Assembly: GCF_045679555.1 (NCBI RefSeq)
Contig: NC_092093.1
Location: 65,814,714 to 65,878,713, forward strand
Direction: 5' to 3'
DNA length: 64,000 nt
DNA from: Salvelinus alpinus
Taxonomy: Eukaryota > Chordata > Actinopteri > Salmoniformes > Salmonidae
In this document: positions 1 through 9,271 of the stretch, one piece after another
Layout of the letters: every line of letters starts with the position of its first letter
Numbering within the stretch: the first letter of the stretch is position 1
Made by a program: the position numbers and the translations under genes
The notes under the pieces: model-generated
Told to the model about the DNA's origin: nothing
Seen by the model: the letters and a program-made list of their open reading frames with translations, nothing else
Database searches by the model: none

Positions 1-44
1 GACACTGGGCTAACATTGGGGAATATCGCCGCGCTCGTGAGGAG

Positions 45-440
45 ATGGAGGCAGCGAAAGCCCAAGATCGGTGGTATGAGGAGGCAGCACGGAGGCGTGG
101 CTGGAAGCCCGTGAAGAAACCCCAAAAATTTATTGGGGGGGGGGGGCTAAAGGGTAGTGTGGCGAGGGCAGGTAGGATACCTGCGCCCACTTCCCATGCT
201 TACCGTGGAGAGCGGGAGTACGGGCAGACACCGTGTTACGCAGTAGAGCGCACGGTGTCTCCTGTACGTGTGCATAGCCCGGTGCGGTACATACCAGCTC
301 CTCATATCGGCCGGGCTAGATTGAGTATTGAGCCGGATGTCATGAAGCCGGCCCAACGCATCTGGCCACCAGTGCGTCTCCTCGGGCCGGCTTACATGGC
401 ACCAGCCTTACGCATGGTGTCCCCGGGTTCGCCTACATAG
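45..440 (+). CDS. Partial gag-like reading frame, LTR element copy 1
   Basis: This is the 3' part of the frame seen complete at 2503-3114 in copy 2; the 5' part lies outside the window. The start has a charged, probably helical stretch rich in Glu, Arg and Lys (EEAARRRGWKP), followed by a Pro/Arg-rich region with repeats of the SPVRVHSPVRYIPAP type. A TAG stop closes it at 438-440. A poly-G run near 137-146 is three bases longer than in copy 2 and keeps the frame. No domain is recognised; a structural (gag-like) role is inferred only from its position after an LTR. Confidence 0.45.
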   Translation: MEAAKAQDRWYEEAARRRGWKPVKKPQKFIGGGGLKGSVARAGRIPAPTSHAYRGEREYGQTPCYAVERTVSPVRVHSPVRYIPAPHIGRARLSIEPDVMKPAQRIWPPVRLLGPAYMAPALRMVSPGSPT

Positions 441-444
441 CCCG

Positions 445-807
445 GTGCGGGTTATTCCACCTCCCCGCACTGGTCGGGCGACGGGGAGCATACAACCAGG
501 TAAGGTTGGGCAGGCTCAGTGCTCAAGGGAGCCAGTACGCTTGCATGGTCCGGTATATCCGGCGCCACCTTCCCGCCCCAGTCCAGTACCACCAGTGCCT
601 ACACCACGCACCAGGCTTCCAGTGCGTCTCCAGAGCCATGTTCCTCCTCCACGCACTAGCCCTATGGTGCGTGTCTCCAGCCCGGTACCACCAGTTCCGG
701 CACCACGCACCAAGCCTCCTGTGCGTCTCCAGAGCCCCGCACTCGCCCTGAGGTGCGTGTCCTCAGCCCGGTACCACCAGTCCCGGCACCACGCACCAGG
801 CCTATAG
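445..807 (+). CDS. Proline-rich frame linking the two main frames, copy 1
   Basis: 120 residues in a different frame from the flanking ones. It encodes repeats of the PPVPAPRTRP type, and the same repeat resumes in the next frame from 753. This suggests one ancestral reading frame that has shifted frame near 440 and again near 745. Copy 2 carries the same two shifts at 3114 and about 3420, so they predate the tandem duplication or are part of how the element is expressed. Confidence 0.4.
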   Translation: MRVIPPPRTGRATGSIQPGKVGQAQCSREPVRLHGPVYPAPPSRPSPVPPVPTPRTRLPVRLQSHVPPPRTSPMVRVSSPVPPVPAPRTKPPVRLQSPALALRCVSSARYHQSRHHAPGL

Positions 808-2225
808 TGCGCTTCGAGAGTCCAGTGTGCCCTGTTCCTTCTCCCCGTACTCGCCCTGATGTGCGTGCCCTCAGCCCGGTACCACCAGTGCCGGTACCAC
901 GCACCAGGCCTATAGTACGCATTGAGAGTCCAGTGTGCCCTGTTGCTGCTCCCCGCACTAGCCTGAAGGTGTGTGTCCTTAGCCCGGTACCTCCAGTTCC
1001 GGCACCATGCACCAGGCATAATGTGCGCCTCAGCCGGCCAGAGCTGTCTGTCTGCCAAGCGCCGTCAGAGCTGCCCGTCTGTCCCGAGCCGTCAGACCTG
1101 CCCGTCTGTCCCGAGCCGTCAGAGCTGCCCGTCTGTCCCGAGCCGTCAGAGCTGCCCGTCTGTCCCGAGCCGTCAGAGCTGCCCGTCTGTCCCGAGCCGT
1201 CAGAGATACCCATCTGTCCCGAGCCTTCAAAGCCGCCCGTCTGTACTGAGCCTGCAAAGCCGCCCGTCTGTACTGAGCCTTCAGAGCCGTCCGCCAGACA
1301 GGAGCCGCTAGAGCCGTCCGCCAGACAGGAGCCGCTAGAGCCGTCCGCCAGACAGGAGCCGCTAGAGCCGTCCGCCAGACAGGATCAGCCAGAGCCTTCC
1401 GCCAGACAGGATCAGCCAGAGCCTTCCGCCAGACAGGATCAGCCAGAGCCTTCCGCCAGACAGGATCAGCCAGAGCCTTCCGCCAGACAGGATCAGCCAG
1501 AGTCTTCCGCCAGACATGACCAGCCAGAGCCTTCCGCCAGCCAGGATCCGCCAGAGCCTTCCGCCAGCCAGGATCCGCCAGAGCCGTCAGCCAGCCAGGA
1601 TCCGCCAGAGCCGTCAGCCAGCCAGGATCCGCCAGAGCCGTCAGCCAGCCAGGATCCGTCAGAGCCGTCCAGCCAGGATCCGCCAGAGCCGTCCAGCCAG
1701 GATCCGCCAGAGCCGTCCAGCCAGGATCCGCCAGAGCCAGCCAGCCAAGATCCGCCAGAGCCAGCCAGCCAGGATCCGTCCCTCAGTCCGGAGCTGCCGT
1801 ACTTCAGTCCGGAGCTGCCGTCCCTCAGTCCGGAGCTGCCGTCCCTCAGTCCGGAGCTGCCGTCCCTCAGTCCGGAGCTGCCGTCCCTCAGTCCGGAGCT
1901 GCCCCTTATCCCGGTGTGGCCCCTTAAATTAGGTGGGTTTATTTGGAGGGTGGTCATTGGGAGGGGGATACGGAAGCGGGGATTGACTATGGTGGGGTGG
2001 GGACCACGCCCAGAGCCTGAGCCGCCACCGTGGACAGATGCCCACCCAGACCCTCCCCTAGACTTTTGGTGGTGCGTCCGGAGTGCGCACCTTGAGGGGG
2101 GCGGGGGTTATGTCACGTTCCTGACCTGTTTTCTCTTGTTTTTGTATGTGTTTAGTTGGTCAGGGCGTGAGTTGGGGTGGGCATTCTATGTTATGTGTTT
2201 CTATGTTGGTTATTGGGTTGCCTGA
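753..2225 (+). CDS. Proline-rich tandem-repeat protein frame, copy 1
   Basis: A 490-residue open frame that runs on into the 3' LTR. It is almost all repeat: PPVPAPRTRP-type units, then 9-residue units of the CPEPSELPV type (27 bases), then 9-residue units of the ARQDQPEPS and ASQDPPEPS type, 8-residue SSQDPPEP units, and 7-residue ELPSLSP units. No catalytic motif is visible. Copy 1 has three SSQDPPEP-type units where copy 2 has two, a slippage difference. The 110 or so residues after the repeats, ending inside the LTR, are probably read-through and not real protein. Confidence 0.45.
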   Translation: MRVLSPVPPVPAPRTRPIVRFESPVCPVPSPRTRPDVRALSPVPPVPVPRTRPIVRIESPVCPVAAPRTSLKVCVLSPVPPVPAPCTRHNVRLSRPELSVCQAPSELPVCPEPSDLPVCPEPSELPVCPEPSELPVCPEPSELPVCPEPSEIPICPEPSKPPVCTEPAKPPVCTEPSEPSARQEPLEPSARQEPLEPSARQEPLEPSARQDQPEPSARQDQPEPSARQDQPEPSARQDQPEPSARQDQPESSARHDQPEPSASQDPPEPSASQDPPEPSASQDPPEPSASQDPPEPSASQDPSEPSSQDPPEPSSQDPPEPSSQDPPEPASQDPPEPASQDPSLSPELPYFSPELPSLSPELPSLSPELPSLSPELPSLSPELPLIPVWPLKLGGFIWRVVIGRGIRKRGLTMVGWGPRPEPEPPPWTDAHPDPPLDFWWCVRSAHLEGGGGYVTFLTCFLLFLYVFSWSGRELGWAFYVMCFYVGYWVA

Positions 2226-2581
2226 TATGGTTCTCAATTCGAGGCAGGTGTTTTACGTTTCCTCTGATTGAGAACCATATTAAGGTAGGTTGTTTCACAT
2301 TGTTTGTTGTGGGTGGTTGTCTCCTGTGTCTGTGTTTGTAGCGCCACACGGGACTGTTTCGGTTTGTTTGTAGTCTGTACCTGTTCGTGCGTTCTTCGTG
2401 TATATGTAAGTTCTTATGTTCAGGTCGGTCTGCGTCGTTTGTTGTTTTGTAGTTTGTTAAAGTGTTTTCGTGTTTTTTCGTCTTTACTTTAATAAATTCA
2501 TTATGTCTACATTTCACGCTGCGCTTTGGTCCAATCCCTACTCCTCCTCTTCAGACGAAGAGGAGGAAAGCACCCGTTACA
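2111..2581 (+). repeat. LTR shared by array copies 1 and 2
   Basis: 471 bp from TGTCACG to CGTTACA. It follows a polypurine tract and directly precedes the internal region of copy 2, so it serves as 3' LTR of copy 1 and 5' LTR of copy 2. AATAAA lies at about 2490, and an ATG at 2503 starts the copy 2 frame. It contains an inverted repeat at 2226-2279. By eye it differs from the LTR at 4759-5229 at only three bases. Confidence 0.9.
2226..2279 (+). promoter_or_regulatory. Inverted repeat (RNA hairpin candidate) inside the LTR
   Basis: The left arm TATGGTTCTCAAT pairs with the right arm ATTGAGAACCATA for 13 perfect base pairs; the inner part is imperfect. The same structure occurs in every complete LTR of this family in the window, with paired base changes between copies. 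It lies between the presumed promoter region and the poly(A) signal. Its function is unknown. Confidence 0.6.
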
Positions 2582-3114
2582 GAACCACCCACCAAACCCG
2601 GACCAAGCAGCGTGAGTACGAGCAGTGGCCCACTACACAGGAATCCTGGACATGGGAGGAAATACTGGAGGGAAAAGGACACTGGGCTCACATTGGGGAA
2701 TATCGCCGCGCTCGTGAGGAGATGGAGGCAGCGAAAGCCCAAGATCGGTGGTATGAGGAGGCAGCACGGAGGCGTGGCTGGAAGCCCGTGAAGAAACCCC
2801 AAAAATTTATTGGGGGGGGGCTAAAGGGTAGTGTGGCGAGGGCAGGTAGGATACCTGCGCCCACTTCCCATGCTTACCGTGGAGAGCGGGAGTACGGGCA
2901 GACACCGTGTTACGCAGTAGAGCGCACGGTGTCTCCTGTACGTGTGCATAGCCCGGTGCGGTACATACCAGCTCCTCGTATCGGCCGGGCTAGATTGAGT
3001 ATTGAGCCGGATGTCATGAAGCCGGCCCAACGCATCTGGCCACCAGTGCGTCTCCTCGGGCCGGCTTACATGGCACCAGCCTTACGCATGGTGTCCCCGG
3101 GTTCGCCTACATAG
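2503..3114 (+). CDS. Gag-like frame of array copy 2, starting inside the LTR
   Basis: 204 residues from the ATG at 2503, 13 bases after AATAAA in the LTR. It opens with [10 protein letters not shown], then an acidic Ser/Glu patch, crosses the LTR boundary at 2581 without a stop, continues through a charged helical stretch (WTWEEILEGKGHW, then EEMEAAKAQDRWYEEAARRR) and ends Pro/Arg-rich. An upstream in-frame ATG at 2470 exists, but the 2503 ATG is chosen because the same MxxxHxAxWS start occurs in other LTRs of the family. No domain is recognised. Confidence 0.55.
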   Translation: MSTFHAALWSNPYSSSSDEEEESTRYRTTHQTRTKQREYEQWPTTQESWTWEEILEGKGHWAHIGEYRRAREEMEAAKAQDRWYEEAARRRGWKPVKKPQKFIGGGLKGSVARAGRIPAPTSHAYRGEREYGQTPCYAVERTVSPVRVHSPVRYIPAPRIGRARLSIEPDVMKPAQRIWPPVRLLGPAYMAPALRMVSPGSPT

Positions 3115-4758
3115 CCCGGTGCGGGTTATTCCACCTCCCCGCACTGGTCGGGCGACGGGGAGCATACAACCAGGTAAGGTTGGGCAGGCTCAGTGCTCAA
3201 GGGAGCCAGTACGCTTGCACGGTCCGGTATATCCGGCGCCACCTTCCCGCCCCAGTCCAGTACCACCAGTGCCTACACCACGCACCAGGCTTCCAGTGCG
3301 TCTCCAGAGCCATGTTCCTCCTCCACGCACTAGCCCTATGGTGCGTGTCTCCAGCCCGGTACCACCAGTTCCGGCACCACGCACCAAGCCTCCTGTGCGT
3401 CTCCAGAGCCCCGCACTCGCCCTGAGGTGCGTGTCCTCAGCCCGGTACCACCAGTCCCGGCACCACGCACCAGGCCTATAGTGCGCTTCGAGAGTCCAGT
3501 GTGCCCTGTTCCTTCTCCCCGTACTCGCCCTGATGTGCGTGCCCTCAGCCCGGTACCACCAGTGCCGGTACCACGCACCAGGCCTATAGTACGCATTGAG
3601 AGTCCAGTGTGCCCTGTTGCTGCTCCCCGCACTAGCCTGAAGGTGTGTGTCCTTAGCCCGGTACCTCCAGTTCCGGCACCATGCACCAGGCATAATGTGC
3701 GCCTCAGCCGGCCAGAGCTGTCTGTCTGCCAAGCGCCGTCAGAGCTGCCCGTCTGTCCCGAGCCGTCAGACCTGCCCGTCTGTCCCGAGCCGTCAGAGCT
3801 GCCCGTCTGTCCCGAGCCGTCAGAGCTGCCCGTCTGTCCCGAGCCGTCAGAGCTGCCCGTCTGTCCCGAGCCGTCAGAGATACCCATCTGTCCCGAGCCT
3901 TCAAAGCCGCCCGTCTGTACTGAGCCTGCAAAGCCGCCCGTCTGTACTGAGCCTTCAGAGCCGTCCGCCAGACAGGAGCCGCTAGAGCCGTCCGCCAGAC
4001 AGGAGCCGCTAGAGCCGTCCGCCAGACAGGAGCCGCTAGAGCCGTCCGCCAGACAGGATCAGCCAGAGCCTTCCGCCAGACAGGATCAGCCAGAGCCTTC
4101 CGCCAGACAGGATCAGCCAGAGCCTTCCGCCAGACAGGATCAGCCAGAGCCTTCCGCCAGACAGGATCAGCCAGAGCCTTCCGCCAGACAGGATCAGCCA
4201 GAGCCTTCCGCCAGCCAGGATCCGCCAGAGCCTTCCGCCAGCCAGGATCCGCCAGAGCCGTCAGCCAGCCAGGATCCGCCAGAGCCGTCAGCCAGCCAGG
4301 ATCCGCCAGAGCCGTCAGCCAGCCAGGATCCGTCAGAGCCGTCCAGCCAGGATCCGCCAGAGCCGTCCAGCCAGGATCCGCCAGAGCCAGCCAGCCAGGA
4401 TCCGCCAGAGCCAGCCAGCCAGGATCCGTCCCTCAGTCCGGAGCTGCCGTACTTCAGTCCGGAGCTGCCGTCCCTCAGTCCGGAGCTGCCGTCCCTCAGT
4501 CCGGAGCTGCCGTCCCTCAGTCCGGAGCTGCCGTCCCTCAGTCCGGAGCTGCCCCTTATCCCGGTGTGGCCCCTTAAATTAGGTGGGTTTATTTGGAGGG
4601 TGGTCATTGGGAGGGGGATACGGAAGCGGGGATTGACTATGGTGGGGTGGGGACCACGCCCAGAGCCTGAGCCGCCACCGTGGACAGATGCCCACCCAGA
4701 CCCTCCCCTAGACTTTTGGTGGTGCGTCCGGAGTGCGCACCTTGAGGGGGGGGGGTTA
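2582..4758 (+). mobile_element. Internal region of LTR element, array copy 2 (complete)
   Basis: A full internal region between two 471-bp LTRs. It contains the gag-like frame (2503-3114), a linking proline-rich frame and the 458-residue tandem-repeat frame, and ends in a poly-G polypurine tract with TTA (about 4746-4758). No standard tRNA primer-binding site is apparent right after the LTR, where the sequence begins GAACCACCCACC. The element has no pol genes and must depend on another element for movement (inference). Confidence 0.85.
3119..3481 (+). CDS. Proline-rich linking frame, copy 2
   Basis: Counterpart of 445-807. It carries PPVPAPRTRP-type repeats in the intermediate frame and differs from copy 1 by very few bases. 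The frame changes flanking it are identical in both copies. Confidence 0.4.
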   Translation: MRVIPPPRTGRATGSIQPGKVGQAQCSREPVRLHGPVYPAPPSRPSPVPPVPTPRTRLPVRLQSHVPPPRTSPMVRVSSPVPPVPAPRTKPPVRLQSPALALRCVSSARYHQSRHHAPGL

Positions 4759-4803
4759 TGTCACGTTCCTGACCTGTTTTCTCTTGTTTTTGTATGTGTT
4801 TAG
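3427..4803 (+). CDS. Proline-rich tandem-repeat protein frame, copy 2
   Basis: 458 residues with the same order of repeat blocks as copy 1 (9-, 9-, 8- and 7-residue units), one SSQDPPEP-type unit fewer, and one PEPSARQDQ unit where copy 1 has a Ser/His variant. The tail runs into the LTR and is probably not real protein. The composition is Pro, Glu, Ser and Gln with regular Cys in the first block. No enzyme motif is seen. Confidence 0.45.
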   Translation: MRVLSPVPPVPAPRTRPIVRFESPVCPVPSPRTRPDVRALSPVPPVPVPRTRPIVRIESPVCPVAAPRTSLKVCVLSPVPPVPAPCTRHNVRLSRPELSVCQAPSELPVCPEPSDLPVCPEPSELPVCPEPSELPVCPEPSELPVCPEPSEIPICPEPSKPPVCTEPAKPPVCTEPSEPSARQEPLEPSARQEPLEPSARQEPLEPSARQDQPEPSARQDQPEPSARQDQPEPSARQDQPEPSARQDQPEPSARQDQPEPSASQDPPEPSASQDPPEPSASQDPPEPSASQDPPEPSASQDPSEPSSQDPPEPSSQDPPEPASQDPPEPASQDPSLSPELPYFSPELPSLSPELPSLSPELPSLSPELPSLSPELPLIPVWPLKLGGFIWRVVIGRGIRKRGLTMVGWGPRPEPEPPPWTDAHPDPPLDFWWCVRSAHLEGGGLCHVPDLFSLVFVCV

Positions 4804-5229
4804 TTGGTCAGGGCGTGAGTTGGGGTGGGCATTCTATGTTATGTGTTTCTATGTTGGTTATTGGGTTGCCTGATATGGTTCTCAATTCGAGGCAGGTGTT
4901 TTACGTTTCCTCTGATTGAGAACCATATTAAGGTATTTTGTTTCACATTGTTTGTTGTGGGTGGTTGTCTCCTGTGTCTGTGTTTGTAGCGCCACACGGG
5001 ACTGTTTCGGTTTGTTTGTAGTCTGTACCTGTTCGTGCGTTCTTCGTGTATATGTAAGTTCTTATGTTCAGGTCGGTCTGCGTCGTTTGTTGTTTTGTAG
5101 TTTGTTAAAGTGTTTTCTTGTTTTTTCGTCTTTACTTTAATAAATTCATTATGTCTACATTTCACGCTGCGCTTTGGTCCAATCCCTACTCCTCCTCTTC
5201 AGACGAAGAGGAGGAAAGCACCCGTTACA
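4759..5229 (+). repeat. 3' LTR of array copy 2
   Basis: 471 bp, TGTCACG to CGTTACA, preceded by a poly-G polypurine tract. The differences seen from the first LTR are AG-GT to AT-TT near the middle and one G to T near the poly(A) signal. It abuts Tc1 transposase coding sequence at 5230, so the array probably inserted into a Tc1 copy; the other junction lies outside the window. Confidence 0.9.
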
Positions 5230-6366
5230 CATAAAGCTAGAGAGGGTTACAAAAGTATCTCTAAAAGCCTTGATGTTCATCAGTGCAAGGTAAGACAAAT
5301 TGTCTATAAAAGGAGAAAGTTCAGCACTGTTGCTACTCTCCCTAGGAGTGGCCATCCTGCAAAACTGACTGCAAGAGCACAGTGCAGAATGTTAAATGAG
5401 GTTAAGAAAAAGCCTAGAGTGTCAGCTAAAGACTTACAGAAATCTCTGGAACATGCTAACATCTCTGCCGAGTCTACAATACGTAAAACACTAAACAAGA
5501 ATGGCGATCATGGGAGGACACCACGGAAGAAGCCACTGCGGCTGCACCTCTGAAGTTCGCAAAAGAGCACCTGGATGTTCCAAATATTCTGTGGACAGAT
5601 GAAATTAAAGTTGAGGTGTTTGGAAGGAACACACAACACTATGTGGGAGAAAAAAAGGCACAGCACACCAACATCAAAACCTCATCCCAACTGTAAAGTA
5701 TGATGGAGGGAGCATCATGGTTTGCGGCTGCTTTGCTGCCTCAGGGCCTGGACAGCTTGCTATTATCGACGGAAAAATGAATTCCCAAGTCATTTTGCAG
5801 GAGAATGTTAGGCTATCTGTCTGTCAATTAAAGCTCAACAGAAGCTGGGTGACGCAACAGGACAACGACCCAAAACACAGAAGAAAATCAACAACAGAAT
5901 GGCTTCAACAGAAGAAAATACGCCTTCTGGAGAGGCCCAGTCAGACTCCTGACCTCAACCCAATTGAGATGCTGTGGCATGACCTCAAGAGAGCAGTTCA
6001 CACCAGACATCCCAAGAATATTGCTGAACTGAAACAGTTTTGTAAAGAGGAATGGTCCAAAATGCCTCCTGACCGTTGTGCAGGTCTGATCCGCAACTAC
6101 AGAAAACGTTTGGTTGAGGTTATTGCTGCCAAAGGAGGGTCAACCAGTTATTAAATCCAAGGGTTCACATACTTTTCCACCCTGCACTGAGAATTTTTAC
6201 ACAGTGTGTTCAATAAAGACATGAAAACGTATAATTGTTTGTGTGTTATTAGTTTAAGCAGACTGTGTTTGTCTAGAAGATCTAGAAGATCAGATCAAAT
6301 TGTATGACCAATTTATGCAGAAATCCAGGTAATTCCAAAGGGTTCACATACTTTTTCTTGCCACTG
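5230..6366 (+). pseudogene. Tc1/mariner transposase pseudogene, 5' end replaced by LTR array
   Basis: Reading frames encode a Tc1-type transposase. 5230-5553 gives the paired-like helix-turn-helix region ([20 protein letters not shown]), then a frameshift; 5717-6154 gives the second half of the DDE domain with [24 protein letters not shown] and the terminal LVEVIAAKGGSTSY. The first catalytic block (LWTDE) is in another frame around 5590. The downstream inverted-repeat end, ...CTTGCCACTG followed by TA, is at 6366. The N-terminal codons and 5' inverted repeat are missing where the LTR joins. Frameshifts make it inactive. Confidence 0.85.
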
Positions 6367-6930
6367 TATTTCAAATTTTGTTAATATAATGAAAAGTTTA
6401 GATTGTCCCATCACTCAAAAATCTCTGAGATAGATGATGCAGTACGCTCTCATACAGAGATGCTACGTCTACTTTGGTTACCACTTAGCACTGGCCCACT
6501 TCACCCATTAACTGTCATGTTGCTATCTTCAGGTTGCTGCCCCCAACATTCTGCTAATAGGCTATTCATTCCATGACAATACCTACTTCTGGATGATGTA
6601 GCGTTTCTGTATTCTTGTAGTCCCAAGCCTCCAGCCAGCCAATGACCTTAATATCTATTCAGTATTCAGGATAAAATATCCAATATTGCCATGGCCTCGC
6701 ACTCATATGTTCATTCACTCCCCAAATTAACTAGAGATCCAATTTAGCACCTTCATAATATTCTCCCTTATCTGATCTCAAGCTCTTTTCATCCCCAATA
6801 ACATGACACAGAGGAGAATTCAAAGGTCTGTCATACCAACGCAGGTGAAAGCTACTGTACATACCGTAAGAAGAGAGAGAGAGAAAGAAACAGAGAAAGG
6901 GAGAGAGGGGGAGAAACCATCACTTTAGAG
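6367..6930. other. Intergenic sequence, no gene seen
   Basis: AT-rich unique-looking sequence ending in a purine-rich tract (about 6868-6916). No exon, RNA gene or clear repeat boundary was recognised. Confidence 0.4.
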
Positions 6931-8583
6931 CAGGGGTCTCCAACCTTTTTTAGCATGAGAGCTACTTAAAAAAAAAAGTAATATGTTGTGAGTTGCTCAT
7001 TTTTTTCTAGCTTTCAAATGATAGAATAACTATTTTGAAGTAATGACTCGGGACGTCGGTTGTAAGATGGACACTTATTTTTACATGTTACATTTTACCA
7101 CTTAGAATTCTACAAAACAAAAGAAAGTTGCCAGCAAAAGCCAGAATAATCACTTGTCACTTGTACATAACTGCCGCGCTCTCTTTTTTCTTACTTCCTG
7201 TTTCAAGGCATTCTGGTACTTGTACATTATTGTACATATTTAAAAAACTGTAAAAGAAAAATCTTTAGACACAGCTCAATTAATTAACTGTAAACATTCA
7301 CTCTCTAACCCATTAAAGTTACAACACAAGTAGGCACATTCTTCTCTTCTCCCCTGCAACTCTTCCCCAGGTCCTTAGTGTACAAGAGAAAGTAGGGCAC
7401 TATGTTTTCTGTTAATACACCTGGTAAAATAATGGTTCATTAACAACTCTTAAGGGGGGGGCCTATAAAATAAGAGATTTTTTCACAAAGTGTGTTTGTG
7501 TAACGATTGTCTATTTCGTCCTTCTCATCCGACGAGGAGAGGCGAGAAGGATCGGACCAATATGCAGAGTGGTTCGTGCTCATGATGATTTATTAAAACC
7601 GAAACTGAACACTGAATCACAAAACAATAAACGAAGTGCAGAAAACCGAAACAGTACCATGTGGTGAAAACACTAACACGGTAGACAAACACCCACAAAA
7701 CACACGTGAAACGCAGGCTGCCTAAGTATGATTCTCAATCAGGGACAACGATTGACAGCTGCCTCTGATTGAGAATCATACCAGGCCGAACACAAAATCC
7801 CAACATAGAAAATCACACATAGACAACCCACCCAACTCACGCCCTGACCATACTAAATAAATACAAAACAAGGGAAAACAGGTCAGGAACGTGACAGTTT
7901 GATATTTTCCCAAATGATCTTCTCAGTTGACTTTTACTGGTTTTAGATTACTTTTGTAATTTTTTATGTCTGGAAGAGAACTAACACGTTTATATTTTTT
8001 TGTGTAATTCCCCTTTAATTGAGCATCCGGCCCTTTAATTGCACATCTAGCTAGTGAGGAATGTGCCATCTAATGTGCTGGTCTAGTGATGGTTCTGTAC
8101 CGCTGCTGCTCATTTCATGGTAAAGTTTCCAAATAACAAATAGATACAAATGATATACTTCCTCATGATATACTTCTACTAGGTAAGCCTACTCTGCAGT
8201 TAACATTTAATTGAGAAAGTTTGGGGGAAGGTATTTCTGTCAACCCATAAGTTATCACATCAACTGGCTACACAACTGGATTGATAGACAAACACTCACA
8301 CCACAGACAGACAGGGGCAATATTGCTGGAAATTAATTGTCAGATATTGTGTTAGGTTTGGCTTTTTAAGCCATTAGTGGCTAACCAGGGGTGTGATAAT
8401 GTCAACATTGCATTGATTAGATAATAGTTGAGAGCTCGCTGTGTCAGATACTTGTGAGATTTGTTTATGACAGTTTGTGGTGCAACGTGAAAATTGCATG
8501 TACTTTCAGAATTGTTTGGCGAGCTGCTCATAGGTGGACTGCGAGCTACTGGTAGCCCATGATCAACCTGTTGGAGACCTCTG
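6931..8583. mobile_element. Non-autonomous hAT-like element carrying a solo LTR
   Basis: Imperfect terminal inverted repeats: CAGGGGTCTCCAAC at the left and GTTGGAGACCTCTG at the right, flanked by subterminal matches (GAGAGCTACTT and GCGAGCTACTGG). The 8 bases outside (CTTTAGAG and CTTTTTTT) match only in part. No transposase frame remains. The right end lies exactly where homology between duplication copies A and B begins. Confidence 0.65.
7499..7896 (-). repeat. Solo LTR (TGTCACG family) with 5-bp target duplication
   Basis: Read on the minus strand it begins TGTCACGTTCC and ends CGTTACA (398 bp). GTTTG lies on both sides (7494-7498 and 7897-7901), a perfect 5-bp target-site duplication. 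AATAAA followed by an ATG (minus, 7583-7581) gives the peptide start MSTNHSAYWS, as in related LTRs. The inverted repeat TATGATTCTCAATC/GATTGAGAATCATA is retained. It sits inside the hAT-like element, so it is younger than that element. Confidence 0.9.
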
Positions 8584-9130
8584 CTTTTTTTTACTGTTAG
8601 CAAACAGGAAAAACAATTTCCCTTTCCAATAACCACTAGGGTCATACAGGTTTCCTTTTCTCCAAAAAAGAGAGAGAGGGAGATAAAGTAAGTGGTCTCA
8701 CATAAGCAGCTTTCTTGTAATGAATAATGTCAGGGAGTAATTGGTTTCTGAAAAGTTTCATGAGCTCAATTAGCGAAATGAGTCTAAAGGATGGAGAGAG
8801 AAGGGGAAAGAGAGAAGGAGAGGCAGAAGTAGGTACAGAGAGAGAAAGAGAACATATAGAAAAAAACTGAAGAAAGAAACGGCACAGATCCTGATGACGC
8901 GATACCCTCTCTCTCCCTCCCCCATGATTGGTTGGCAAGGATTCTGATTCTCTACTTCCTTTGTCCTCATTGGCCCTCAGATCTATAAGTGCTTAGGATA
9001 GGTGGAAGAGAGGAACATTGGGGGCATTAACCACAGAACTGTTCACATCAGAAAGTTTAGTTCATTATAGCATTACAGAATGGTGCTGTCCTCACACAGG
9101 GCTGAGAAGGAAGACACTGATGGTGGTATT

Positions 9131-9271
9131 TTGTATTTGTATTTATTAAGGATCCTCATTAGCTGCTGCCAAAGCACTACTCTTCCTGGGGTCTTCCTGG
9201 GGTCCAGCAAAATTAAGACAGTTCATACCATTTTAAAACATTACAATACATTCACAGATTTCACAACATTG
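9131..9271. repeat. Dispersed repeat fragment
   Basis: It begins TTTGTATTTATTAAGGATCC and contains GCTGCTGCCAAAGCA and TCTTCCTGGGGTC, the last repeated. I recognise it as a common salmonid interspersed repeat, probably the 3' end of a retroposon. It interrupts the C1q codons of copy A at 9131. Confidence 0.45.

Larger units (their letters stand above)
1..2110 (+). mobile_element. Internal region of LTR element, array copy 1 (5' end outside window)
   Basis: The whole stretch recurs at about 2678-4758 with an offset of 2674-2677 bases and few differences. It ends in a G-rich polypurine tract (about 2096-2107) directly before an LTR starting TGTCACG. It holds proline-rich reading frames and tandem repeats but no recognisable protease, reverse transcriptase or integrase, so it looks like a non-autonomous LTR element. 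Its own 5' LTR lies before the window start. Confidence 0.85.

Noticed and set aside
516..1213. Minus-strand frames of 180-183 codons in both LTR-element copies
   Set aside because: Shadows of the proline-rich tandem repeats; the opposite strand of such repeats stays open in several frames.
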